Below, piece after piece: positions 45,383 through 58,100 of a DNA stretch of 64,000 nucleotides; position 1 is the stretch's first letter, and every line of letters starts with the position of its first letter. The position numbers and the translations under genes are program-made. The notes under the pieces are model-generated. The model searched no databases. It was not told the origin of the DNA and saw only the letters and a program-made list of their open reading frames with translations. Source of the DNA: Nevskia sp. (GTDB taxonomy: Bacteria > Pseudomonadota > Gammaproteobacteria > Nevskiales > Nevskiaceae). The DNA is taken from assembly GCA_021732745.1 (NCBI GenBank), contig JAKFUK010000001.1, forward strand, positions 1,066,931 through 1,130,930. The letters are read 5' to 3'.

Positions 45383-46177
45383 TCAGGCCGCTGCCGGCAC
45401 GGCACCGGTGTGCTCTGCCAGCCTGTCGACCAACCCCGAAAGCGACTGAAGGCTGGCGAAATGGTGGTGGATCATTTCCAGCCACTCGCTGCCGTAGAGC
45501 TTAAGCTTGGCGGCATCCGGCAAGCGTTGCAGCGCACCGCGTTCCACCACCCTGAGGCCCGACATCTCGTACTTGGTGCCGTTCTTCATGCGCACATCGG
45601 CGTTGACCGACACCAGCAGGCCCAGTTCCGACACCGCCTTGGCGAACTTGCGGGCCAGTTCCATCTGCGCTTCGTAATGGCGCAGGAACTCGACCAGCTG
45701 CTCCAGCGTGGCCGAGCGTTCGCCCTTGTCGTTGAACAGCGCCGCGCCTTCGGTTTCGCTGATGGTGTCGGCCGAGGGGTCGATCGCCACCAGAAACTGG
45801 TTCTCGCCGGCACCCGCCGCACGGCCCAGCGCGAACGGGAAGCAGCGCAGATAAGCCGGCACGTAGCGCCCTTGCCAGCGGCCGTCCTTGCCGATGAACA
45901 GGTTCTCGCCATCGGTAAGGCCGACCAGCGCCACGATGTGCAGCCGGTCGCCGTCGCCGGCAAACACGATCGGGTATTCCTGCGAGGCGCGGGGAATTTC
46001 GCTGAAAGTCAGCGGAATGGCGTTGCTGCCGCGCGCGAAGGCGTGCGTTTCCCTTGGCTTCAGCCGCAGGTGCCGGTGCCGTGAGGAATCCAGGGCTTCG
46101 ATCTGCTTGAAAAACAGCGGCAGCGCCACCGCTGCTGCCGCCGGGCCGCCGGAGACCGGCGCGCCTGCATCATTCAT
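45383..46177 (-). CDS. SapC-family protein
   Basis: A 264-residue protein of the SapC family (PF07277), named after a protein in the Campylobacter S-layer cluster. The pattern HRHLRLKPRETHAFARGSNAIPLTFSEIPRASQEYPIVFA (about 33-72) is the family core, followed by LVGLTDGENLFIGKDGRWQG and RYVPAYLRCFPF. It has no signal peptide or membrane helix. A firm function is not established for the family. The start overlaps the TpsA stop by eight bases, so sapC is coupled to the adhesin. This context makes a role in handling or modifying the adhesin plausible, but that is inference. Confidence 0.88.
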   Translation of the reverse strand: MNDAGAPVSGGPAAAAVALPLFFKQIEALDSSRHRHLRLKPRETHAFARGSNAIPLTFSEIPRASQEYPIVFAGDGDRLHIVALVGLTDGENLFIGKDGRWQGRYVPAYLRCFPFALGRAAGAGENQFLVAIDPSADTISETEGAALFNDKGERSATLEQLVEFLRHYEAQMELARKFAKAVSELGLLVSVNADVRMKNGTKYEMSGLRVVERGALQRLPDAAKLKLYGSEWLEMIHHHFASLQSLSGLVDRLAEHTGAVPAAA

Positions 46178-49100
46178 CGTCTGACTCCTCTTTTTCGATC
46201 TGGTCTTCGGGCAGCCGCATGCCCGACGGCACGATACCGTAAGACTTGAAGCTGGCGTTGATCACCGCCGGATCGACGTAGGAATCGCTGACATTGCTGG
46301 AGTTCTGCACCAGGCCGGTCGATGACACCAGCGCCGTGTTGAAGCCACCGACGCCGTCGATCAGCAGCGGCAGGCCGCTGGCAGTGCGGGCATTGATGTA
46401 GGCCGGACGGATGTCGACGTCGATCACTGTCTGGTTGCCGGTGCCGATCACCTGCAGCGAGCGTCCCGGCCCGCTGCCCTGCAGGCCGATGCCGCCGTTT
46501 GAGGCCGAGTAGCGGCCCGTGGTGTTGCGGATCACCGATGCGCCGACCTGACGGATGCTGCCGCCGCGCACGCCGATGTAGGTGGTGAAACCGGTGGCGT
46601 CGATGCCGTCGACGAACAAGGTCATGTTGTTGGTGATGCTGAAGTTGCCGCCCACATCGAAGTTCGAGATGGTGCCGATGCGATTGGCAAGGAACTGGTC
46701 TTCGCTGCCGAACGAGGCCGCACCGACCGAGGAACCGGTCAGCACATCGGCCAGGATCAGGCCGCCGACGCCCTGCACGATGGCACCGGCCGAGGTCAGG
46801 CGAACCGTGCCGTCGACCGCCACCGGATGCTGCGATTGCAAGGTGCCGTTGATCAGGATGTCGCCAGCCGTGGTGCTGATGTCGACATTGCCGCTGCCGC
46901 CATTGACCACCGCGCCGCTGTCGACGGTCAGGGTCCGGCCGTTGCGCAGGCTGAAGCCATTGGTCGCGAAGTCACCCAGACGATCGACCTGATTGAGTGC
47001 GGTCAGCGTCGTGGTTCCCGCCGACATGCCGCTCAGCTCGGCAGCGGTAATGATGCCGCTGGCCGTCTGGTCGATGTCGCCGCCGGAGACCAGTGCCACC
47101 GCGTTGCCGTTGACGGCAGCATTCACGGCCAGATCGCCAGCAGCATCGAGGCTGACAGCGCCGGTGGTCGACAGCAGGCCGGTGACGCTCAGATCGCCGC
47201 CGTTGCCGGTGGCAATCACGATGTCGCCGCTGCCGGTGCTGCCGCTGACCGACAGGCCGTCGCGCTCGTTGATGACGACATCGCCGGTGCCGCTGGCGCT
47301 GAAGGCGATGCTGCCGGCGTCGGTCAGCAGGGCGTTGGCGACGCTGCCGATGGCGCCGTTGACGCCGCCTGCGGTCAGGCTCAGCAGGTTGCCGCTGACC
47401 GTGCCCGCGCCGCCGATGATGCTGCCGCCGGTGGCGGTCAGCGTGTTGTTGCCGCTGGTCGCGATGTTGCCGGCCACGGTCAGATCGCCGCCGGTGGTGA
47501 TGACGATGTCGCCGCTGCCCGCCGTGCCGCTGACTGCGGCCGCATCGACTTCGCTGATGGTCACCGAGCCGGCACCACCGGCGCTGAAGACGATGCTGTC
47601 GGCATCGGTCAGCAGGGCCGCGCCCGGCGCGCCGATCGCAGCACCGGCGGTCAGGCTCACGGCCGTGCCGCTGACCGTGCCGGCCAGACGTTGCAGATTG
47701 CCGGCCGTGGCAGCCAGCGTGACGCCTGCGCTGCTGGTGATGTCGCCGCCGACAACCAGATCGCCGAGCGCTTCGGTGATGGTGATCGCGCCGCTGCCGC
47801 TGCTGCCGGCGACATTGACCCCCGCCGCGCGGCCGTTGGCAAAGCCGACGCCGCCGCTGCCACTGGTGAAGCGCAGGCTTGCGACTTCGGTTTCCAGCGC
47901 ATCGGCGGCACCGATGCCGCCCACCGCCGTCGCCGTCAGGCTGCCGGCCAGCACGTTGCGCGCGGCTCCGTTGCCGTCGCTGATCGCGGCGGCGGAGGTC
48001 AGCAGCACATCGTCGCCATCGGCCGACAGGCTGCCGATCACCAGATCGCCGCTGCCGGTGGTGCTCAGGCTCAGATCGCCAGCCCCGCCCGCCGTGGCGC
48101 TGGCCACCGTCAGGCTGCCGCCCGCATTGCCGATGCCGATGTTGCCGCTGCCGGTGCTGGCGGCGGTGACGTTCAGGCTTTGGCCGCCGGTCTGATTGAG
48201 CAGGATGGACCCGGTGCCGGTCGCCAGATTACCGACGGTGACCGCACCGGTGGCGAGGCTGTCGAGGGCGATGTCGCCGTTGGTCGAGGTTGCAGTGATC
48301 GACGCCGCGCGAACATCCAGCGCACCGCCGGCCCCGGTACCGATGCCGGTCGCCGCGTTCAGTACCAGGCTCGTGGCTACGATATCGGCTTCGGCATCGC
48401 TGTCGACGGCGGTGATCGCGCCTGCCGAGTTCAGCGCAACGGCATTGCCGCTGACCGTTTCGACGGCGATGCCGCCGGCCGTGGTGCTCAGGGCGACATC
48501 GCCGCTGGCGGCGACATCGGTCGCCGTGATCATGCCGCCGGCCGTGACGCCGATGTTGCCCGCCGTGGTCCTGAGCGACGTCAGGGTGATGGCATTGGTT
48601 TCGTTGATGGCGATCGCGCCGGGGCCGCTGACCGTCGCCGTCAGGCTGTCGACCGCCGTATTCAGCATGATGCCGCTGACGGCGCTGGCGGTCAGATTGC
48701 CGGCACTGACCCGGCCGCCGGCCTGCTGGCTGATCGCGGCCGCCGAATTCAGCACCACATCGCCGCCGGTGGCGGTAATGGTGTTGACTGCGATCGCGCC
48801 GCCCGCCGAGACGGCGATGTCGCCGTTGGCGGTCGACAGCGCGCTGAGGGTGATCGCATCGGCTTCGGAGACCGCGAGGTCGCCGGTGCCGCTGACGGTG
48901 GCCGTCAGCGCGTCGATGTCGGTCACCAGATTGATGCCGTTGGCGGCCGATGCGGTGACGGAACCGGCCGACAGCAGGCCGCCCGCCTGGGTGCTGATCG
49001 AGCCGGCGGCGTTCACGTCCGCACTGCTGCCGCTGACGTCGCCGATGGCGATGTCGCCCGCCGTGGTCAGCAGACCGACGCTGCCGCTGGCGGCGACCTG

Positions 49101-52100
49101 ATCGGCACTGATTGCCCCGCCCGCCATGACCGCGATATTGCCGGCCGCCGCGTCCAGCGCCGTCAGGGTGATGGCATCGGCTTCGTTCACCAGAATGTTG
49201 CCGGTACCGGTGACCGTGGCATCAAGGCTGTCGACGGCACTGATCAGCTGGATGCCGTTGACGGCGGTGGCGGTTGCCGCGCCGGCTGACAGCAGGCCGC
49301 CAGTCTGGGTGCTGATCGCCCCGCCGGACACCAGTGTCGCGGTGTCACCACTGACCCGATTGAGGACAATATTGCCGCCTGCGGTGATGTTCACCGCGCC
49401 GGCTGCGGCGTTGATCGTGTTCAGGGTGATGGCGTCGGCTTCGGTGATGTTGATGTCGCCGAGCGTGGTGGCGCCGGTGGCGAAGAAGTCGACCGCCGTG
49501 TTCAGCGTGATGCCATTGCCGGCGATGGCGGTCAGCGTGTTGCCGCTCACGGTGCCGCTCAGGGTGATGATCGAGCCCGCCGCGTTGAAGATGTTGCCCG
49601 CGCTGGTGATGTTGGCGTCCAGCACCAGATCGCCGACCGTCGTAGCCAGATCGGCGCTGCCGCCGCCGTTGATCGGCCCGATGACATGCAGGGTCTGCGC
49701 GTTGCTGAGCAGGAAACCGGCGGCGGTGAACGGCCCCAGCGTGTCGATCAGGTTGGCGCGCTGCAGAATGACGGCGTTGTCGGCGCGGCCGGTGAGAAAG
49801 GCAGTGTCGATGATGCCGCTGAACTGGAGGATGAAGTTGCCGGAGTCGAGGCTCAGGCTGTCGGCAAAGATCGACGCCTCCAGGCGCAGATCGTTCTCAC
49901 TCCGCAGCGACACGGCCCCGCCGTCGAGATTGCCGAGGATCTGGAGATTGCCCAGGGTGGTGGTGATGTCGATGCTGCCGTTGCCGCCGCCGATCGAGAC
50001 CGGGCCGGCGACGTTCAGCAACTGGGCGTTCTGGAAGGCGAGATTGTCAGCCGTCACTGCGCCGAGCGTGACAACGCGATTGGCCGCATTCAGCGCCACA
50101 TCGCCGCCCGCCGCCAGATTCAGCCGGTTCGCGGTGACGATGCCGGCGGCGGTCTGGGTGATGGCATCGCCTGCCGTCAGCGAGACCTGATCGCCGGTCA
50201 GCGCCGATGTCAGGCCCAGATTGCCGGCCGTGGTGCTGATGCTGATGTCGCCGCCGCTGCCGAGCACCAGCGGCCCGGCCACGGTCAGCGCCTGCGCGTT
50301 GTTGAACACCAGGTTCGCGGCGCTGACACCGGCCAGGGTGTCGACCCGATTGGCCCCGCCGAGCAGCACATTGCCGCTGGCACTCGCGGTCAGCGTGTCG
50401 GCACTGATTTCGCCGCCGGCCGACTGGCTGATATTGCCGCCGCTGGCGGTCAGGCTGACCGTCGTCGCGTCGATGGCGTTGTCCAGGGTCAGGGCGGCGG
50501 CCGAGCTGAGCACGACATCGTCGGCCATGATCGCGCTGTCCAGCGACAGCGTGCCCGCCGTGGTGCTGATCGACAGGTCGCCATTGCCGCCGCCGATGTT
50601 CAGCGGCCCGGTCACGTTCAGGGCCTGGGCGTTGTTGAACAGCAGATTGTCGGCCCTGACCGCGCCGAGGGTGCCGACCAGATTGGCGGCACCGAGCACG
50701 ATGTCGCCGATGGCCACTGCCGTCAGCGTGTCGGCGGTGATGATGCCGCTGGCGGTCTGGGTGATGTCGCCTGCCGTCGTGCGCAGATCGACGCTGCTGC
50801 CGTTGACCGCCGCCGTCAGGGCCAGCCCGCCCGCCGATTCCAGGCTGACGGCATCGCCGCTGACAGCCGTGCCGATGGTCAGGGCACCGGCCGTGGTGGC
50901 GATCGAGATATCGCCGGGCACCGTCAGCGGCCCGTTGACATTCAGCGCCAAGGCATTGATGAAGATGAAGTTATCGGCCGTCACTGCGCCGAGGGTGGCG
51001 ACCTGATTGGCCGCTCCCAGCGAGGTGTCGCCACCGGAACTGGTGCTCAGCGTGGTGGCGGTGATGACGCCGCCGACGCTCTGGCTGATCGCGCCAGCGG
51101 CAGTCAGCGTGGTGCTGGTGCCGGCGAGCGCGCCGTTGAGGGTGAGGTCGCCGGCCGTGGTGCTCAAGGCGGTGGAGGCACCGCCGTTGACCGGCCCGCC
51201 GACCACCAGACCCTGGGCGTTGACGAGGCTGAAGCCGGCTGCGCCGACGGAGCCGAGCACATCGACGAGATTGGCATTGTTCAGCGTGGTGGCCGCGCCC
51301 GACTGCGTGTTCAGGGTGCCGACGTCGAGCACGGTGCCCGCCGTCTGGGTGATCGCGCCGGCCGATGCCAGCGTTGCCGTCCCGGTGGCGGTGATGCCGG
51401 CAAGCAGCAGATCGCTGCTGTCGCTGATCGCCACATTGCTGCCGCTGGCCGCTACAGAACCGCCGAACAGGTTTGCGGCGTTGTTCAGGGTGATCGCGCC
51501 GGTGCCGGCGTCGATGGCGCTGGTGCCGGTGACGGTCAGCGCCGCCGTCTGGGTGATCGCGCCATTGGTGGAGTCGGCATCGAGATTGCCGCTGATCGTG
51601 CCGCTGCCGAGGTTCAGGGCACCGTTGGCGTCCACGGTCAGACTGCCGACGTTGAGCGCGCCCAAGGTCAGCGCGTTGATGTCGGCGATTTGGGTTGCGC
51701 CGCCGGTCAAGGTGACTGCGCCGCCGAAATCGTTGGCTGCGCTGGTCAGGGTGATTGCGCCGGTCCCAGCGTCGATGGCACTGGTGCCGGTGACGGTCAG
51801 CGCTGCCGTCTGAGTGATCGCGCCATTGGTCGAGTCGGCGTCGAGATTGCCGGTGATCGTGCCACTGCCGAGATTCAGCGCGCCGTTGCTGTCCACGGTC
51901 AGGCTGCCGACGGTCAGCGCGCCCAAGGTCAGGGCGTTGATGTCAACGATCTGCGTCGCGCCGCCGGTGAGGCTCACCGCGCCGCCGAAATCGTTGGCGG
52001 CTTGCGTCAGCGTGATCGCGCCGCTGCCGGCGTCGATCAAGCTGGTGCCGGTGACGGTCAGCGCGCCACTCTGAGTGATCGCGCCATTGGTCGAATCGGC

Positions 52101-55100
52101 ATCGAGATTGCCGGTGATCGTGCCGCTGCCAAGATTCAGCGCACCGTTGGCGTCCACGTTCAGGTTGCCGACGGCGAGCGCGCCCAAGGTGAGTGCGTTG
52201 ATGTCGGCGATCTGCGTCGCGCCGCCGGCGAGGCTCACTGCGCCGCCGAAGTCGTTGGCTGCGCTGACCAGCGTGATCGCACCGGTGCCAGCGTCGATGC
52301 TGCTGGTACCGGTGACGGTCAGCGCCGCCGTCTGGGTGATCGCGCCATTGGTCGAATCGGCGTCCAGCGCGCCGTTGATGCTGCCGCTGCCGAGGTTCAG
52401 GGCACCGTTGGCGTCAACGGTCAGATTGCCGACGTTGAGCGCGCCCAAGGTCAGGGCGTTGATGTCGACGATCTGCGTGTCGCCGCCGGTGAGGCTCACT
52501 GCCCCGCCGAAATCGTTGTTCGCCTGCGTCAGCGTGATCGCGCCGGTTCCAGCGTCGATGCTGCTGGTACCGGTGACGGTGAGCGCTGCCGTCTGGGTGA
52601 TGTCGCCATTGGTCGAATCGGCGTCGAGATTGCCGGTGATCGTGCCGCTGCCAAGGTTCAGGGCACCGTTGCTGTCCACCGTCAGGTTGCCGACGGTCAG
52701 TGCGCCCAGAGTGAGTGCGTTGACATCAGCGATCTGCGTTTCGCCGCCGGTCAAGGTGACCACGCCGCCGAAATCGTTATTCGCCTGCGTCAGGGTGATC
52801 GCGCCGGCTCCTGCGTCGATGCTGCTGGTACCGGTGACGGTCAGCGCCGCCGTTTGCGTGATCGCGCCATTGGTCGAATCGGCGTCGAGATTGCCGGTGA
52901 TCGTGCCGCTGCCGAGATTCAGCGCGCCGTTGGCATCGACCGTCAGATTGCCGACCGCGAGCGCACCCAGGGCGAGCGCGTTGATGTCGACGATCTGCGT
53001 GGTATCGCCGCCGAGGCTCACTGCACCGCCGAAATCGTTGGCGGCGCTGGTCAGCGTGATCGCGCCGCTGCCCGCGTCGATGGCACTGGTGCCGGTGACG
53101 ATGAGCGCTGCCGTCTGGGTGATCGCGCCATTGGTCGAATCGGCATCGAGATTGCCGCTGATCGTGCCGCTGCCCAGGTTCAAGGCACCGTTGGCGTCAA
53201 CCGTCAGGTTGCCGACGGCGAGCGCGCCCAGGGTGAGTGCGTTGATATCGACGATCTGCGTTGCGCCGCCAGTCAGGGTGACCACGCCGCCGAAGTCGTT
53301 GGCTGCGCTGGTCAGGGTGATTGCGCCGGTGCCGGCGTCGATGCTGCTGGTACCGGTGACGGTCAGCGCCGCCGTCTGGGTGATCGCGCCATTGGTCGAA
53401 TCGGCATCGAGATTGCCGGTGATCGTGCCGCTGCCGAGGTTCAGGGCACCGTTGCTGTCCACCATCAGATTGCCAACGGCGAGCGCGCCCAGAGTCAGCG
53501 CGTTGACATCGACGATCTGCGTTGCGCCGCCGATGAGGCTCACTGCGCCGCCGAAGTCGTTGGCTTCACTGGTCAGCGTGATCGCGCCAGTTCCAGCGTC
53601 GATGCTGCTGGTGCCGGTGACGGTCAGCGTCGCCGTCTGAGTGATGTCGCCATTGGTTGAATCGGCGTCCAACGCGCCACTGATGCTGCCGCTGCCGAGG
53701 TCCAGGGCACCGTTGCTGTCAACCGTCAGGTTGCCGACGGTCAGTGCGCCCAGAGTCAGCGCGTTGATGTCGACGATCTGCGTTGCGCCGCCGATCAGGG
53801 TGACCACGCCGCCGAAATCGTTGTTCGCCTGCGTCAGCGTGATCGCGCCAGCGCCAGCGTCGATCAGGCTGGTGCCGGTGACGGTCAGCGCTGCCGTCTG
53901 GGTGATCGCGCCATTGGTCGAATCGGCGTCGAGATTGCCGGTGATCGTGCCGCCGCCGAGGTTCAGCGCGCCGTTGGCGTCGACCGTCAGGTTGCCGACG
54001 GTCAGCACGCCCAAGGTCAGATCGTCGCTGTCGGCCAGTTGCGTGGCACCGCCGGTGACAGTGACTGCGCCGCCAAAGTCGTTGCCCGCCTGCGTCAGCG
54101 TAATCGCGCCGGTGCCGGCGTTGAGGGTGGTGGCGTTGGTGACGGTGACTGCGCCGGCCGACTGGCTGATCGCGGCATTGGTGGTTAGCAGTTGCAGGCT
54201 GTCGCTTGCCGCGATGCCGGCACCGAGCGCAATGCCATCGCGCCCGCTCAGCACGATGCCGGTGCCACTCACCGTGCCTGCGGTTGCGAGGCTGCCGGCA
54301 AGCGTGGCACCGGCGGTCAGCGCCACCGTGGTTGCCGCGTTGATGCCGCCCGCGCTGACGTTCAGCAAGCCGCCCTGGCTGGTGATGGCGACGCTGCCGC
54401 CGGAGGTGCCTTCGACGCTCAGGCCATCGGCTTCGGCGATGGCGACATTGCCGCCGGCCGTGAAGTCGACGGTGCTGGCGGCGGTGCCGAGATTGATGTT
54501 GCCGGTGGCATCAAGGCCGAGGCCGGCAGCCCCGAGGGTGACGCCGGCAAGGCTCGTGATGTCGCCACCGGACAGCAGATTCAAGGCGGCAGCGTTCGCT
54601 GCGGCAACATCGGCCCGCACGGTGATCGAACCGCTGCCGCTGTTGCCGATGCTGAGCTGGCTGGTGCTGACCTGATCGAGTTCCGCATCGGTCAGGCTCA
54701 GCTCGCCGGCCAGTTCCGCACCCAGGGTGATCGCGCGGCCGGCGGTGGCTTGAACGATGCTCACCGCACCTACGCCGGCATTGACGGCACCGGCGAGGTC
54801 GACGTCGTTGGCGGTCAGGGTGATGGCGCCGCCGTTGCTGGCGATGCCGGTCGCGCCCACGGTGAGCGCGCCGGCCGTCGAACTCAGACGCAGAACGCCG
54901 CCGGCCGAGCTGCCGCTGAACGAGGTTCCGGTAGCGTCGTTGATATCGACATTGCCGCCCGACGTGAAGGCAACGCTCGTCGCATCGCTCTGGATGGCGT
55001 TGCCGGGCGCGCCGATCGCGCCGCTGGCGTTCAGGCTCAGGGCGGCGGCGCTCACCGTGCCCGCGCTGCGCGTGATGTTGCCGGCGCTCGCGGTCAAGGC

Positions 55101-58100
55101 GACGTTGCCGGGGGTGCCGATGTCGCCGGCAATGCCGAGGTTGCCGGTGGTCGAGACCAGATTGATGTTGCCGGCGGTGGTCGCACCGCTGAAGGCTGCG
55201 CCATCGTCTTCGCTGATGTTGACGCCGCTGCCGGCGGTGAACACGACGTTGGTGGCATCGGTGAGGATGGCGCTGCCCGGCGTGCCGACGGCCCCGGTCG
55301 CGGTGAGGTTCACGGCATTGCCACTGACCGTGCCGCCGCTGCGCAGCAGATCGCCGCCCAAGGCCGACAGATTGACGGTGCCACCGCCGCTCAGATTGCT
55401 GCCGATGACCAGATTGCCGCTGCTGTTCGAGACGCTGATGGTGCCGACGCCGCCGTTGCTGCCGCCGACAGTCAGACCGTCGGCTTCGTTGACGCCGACA
55501 TTGCCGCTGCTGCTGTTGGCGAACGCCAGGCTGGTCACGGCGGTGTCGATCGCCAGCAGGCTGCCGATGCCGGTGACCGCGTTCAGGCTCAAGTTGCCGG
55601 CCCCGATATCGCGGGCCGCGCCGTCGGCCATGGCGGTGATGGCACCGGTGGTCGCGGTCAGCAGTACATTGCCGGTGGTGCCGATTTCCTGCTGGCCGGC
55701 AGCGGTGACATTCAATTCGATGGCGTTGGCGTAGACCTCGAGATTGGTCGCGCCGATGTTCATGAATTCGGTTCCGGTGAACTGGAACGCGGCATTGCTG
55801 ACGGCGATGCCGATGTTGTTGGTAGCCGCACCCAGGCCACCGGCCTGCGCCGAAGTGACGGTGCTGTTGGTGACGAAACGCACGTAGGCGTCGGCAGTGC
55901 CGCCGACGAGATTGAGCGTCGGCGTGCCGGTGACATCGAGATAGCCGGCCGGAACCGGGCCGCCGCCGACATTGCTGCCGACCGAGCCTCCCACCGCTGT
56001 GGTCAGGTTGATGGTGTTGGCGGTGATCGCCGTGGCTTCGTTGCTGTCATCGAGGATCGAGCCGCCGGAAGTCAGGGTGACGCTGCTGCCCGCTGCCGAA
56101 ACCGTGCCGGCGGTCAGGTTGCCGCCCGCCGTCAGGCTCACCGTGCCGCCGGTGGCCACGACATCGGTCGCGGTCAGCGTGCCGGTGGTGCTGATGTCAA
56201 TGAGCCCGTTGTTGGTATCGACATCGGTCAGCGTCAGATCGCCGCTGTTGTCGAGGTCGATGGCCCCTGCGCCGGTGACGCTGGCATCGAGCGAGGCGAT
56301 GGTGGTGTCGAGGTCGATGCCGGAAGCAGCCGTCGCAGTCAGCGTGTTGGCACTGACGTTGTTGGCGGCCGCGTTGGCATCGCTGATCAGGCCGACGGTG
56401 GCCGTCAGGCTGACATCGTCGCCGGTGGCAGTGATGGTGCCGACGGCGATGTTGCCGCCGCTGGTCGCCAGCGTCACATCGCCCGCGCCACCGGCGATCA
56501 CCGAGGTCGCGGTGATCAGGCCTGCAGCGTTGACGATGACATTGCCGGCCGTCGCTTCGATGTCGGTCAGGGTGATCGCGCCGCTGTCGCGCAGGGTGAT
56601 GGCGCTGCCGTCGGCCGTGACGCCGCCGCCGAAGTTGTTGCCCATCGTGTTCAGCACGATGCTGCCGTTGCCGGCGTCGAGCGTGCTGGTGCCGCTGATG
56701 CTCAAGGCACCCGCCTGGGTGATCGCGCCATTGGTCGAATCGGCGTCGAGCGCGCCCGTGATGTTGCCGCTGCCCAGGTTCAGGGCACCGTTGGCATCGA
56801 CGGTCAGGGCACCGACCGTCAAAGCGCCCAAGGTCAGATCATCAACATCGGTGATCATGGTCGCGCCGCCGGTCAGGGCGACCGCGCCGCCAAAATCGTT
56901 GCCCGCCTGCGCCAGCGTGATGGCCCCGGTGCCGGCGTTGATGGCGGCGGTCTGCGCCACCGTCAGTACGCCGCCGGTCTGGGTGATCGCGTTGTTGTTG
57001 TTGCTGGTGATCGTCAGGCCGCCGCTGGCTGTGACATCGGCCGCCAGTTCCACACCGCCCGCGCCGTCGAGATCGAGATTGACGCCGGACAGGGCCGCGC
57101 CGATGGTCAGCACGCTGCCACCGCCGGTGCTCAATTCGACATTGCCGTCGGAGCTGCCGCTGGCCGACAAGGCATCGCTGTCGGCGATGGTGACCAGGCC
57201 GCCGCCGGTATTGACGAAAGCGACCGTGCTGGCGTCGACACTCAATTCGGTGCCGCCGACCGAGGACGTGGTGATGGCGGTCACCACGATCTGCGCACCG
57301 GGGTCGCTGCTGATGGTGCTGCCGCTGAGCAATTGCAGCGCGTTGCTGTTGGCGGGCGAGATGTCGCCGCCGATGGTGATCGCCGAACTGCCGGCGGTGC
57401 TGCCGATGGCAATGCCGCCAGCAGTGATCCGGTCGAGTTCGGCGTCGCTGATATTCAGTTGGTTCGCCGCAGCGTCACCCAGGGTGATGTCGCGGTCAGC
57501 GGTCTGAGTCCGGATGCTGGTGCTCGCGGTGCCGCTGTTGATGGCACCGGTCAGACCGATGGTGACGTTGTCAGCAACCAGATTCACCGCGCCGCCCGCT
57601 GCGCCGCCGCCGGTGGTGTTGACCAGCGCGCCGCCGATGATATCGACCTCGCCGCTGCCGCTCGCCAGCGCATTGAGCGTGACGCTGCCGCCGGCCGTGA
57701 CGATGTCGCCGCCGCCCACGGTCAGCGTGCCGGTCGTCGCCGTCAGATTCACCGCACCCGCGTCCGCCGTGCCGACGAAGCTGACGCTGCCGGTATCGCT
57801 GATCGCGACCGTGCCGGTACCCGTCGCCGCGAAATTGACGTCGTCCGCATCGGTGACGATCTCGCTGCCGACCACGCCGATGGAACCGCTGACACCGCCC
57901 GCCGTCAGGTTCACGGCGTTGCCGGTCACGGTGCCGCCGGTGCGCAGGATGCTGCCAGCCGTGGCGGTGAGCGCGACGTTGTCGCCCGCGCCGGCGGTGA
58001 TGTTGCCGCCGACGGTCAGATCGCCGGTGGTGGTGATCAGCGTGATGTCGCCGTTGTTGGCCGTGCCGCTGAACGAGGCACCTGCGGCATCGGTGATCCG

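Noticed and set aside
49686-53660. A plus-strand reading frame of about 1300 codons, antisense to tpsA
   Set aside because: The repeat units of tpsA read without stops in several antisense frames because of the Gly/Ala/Thr-rich, GC-biased codons. The translation is low-complexity and lacks any family motif; the minus-strand TpsA has a signal peptide, TPS domain, ribosome site and partner gene.
51480-54170. CRISPR array
   Set aside because: The repeat unit is 261 bases, nearly identical throughout and in frame with the coding sequence; no short repeats with unique spacers and no cas genes.
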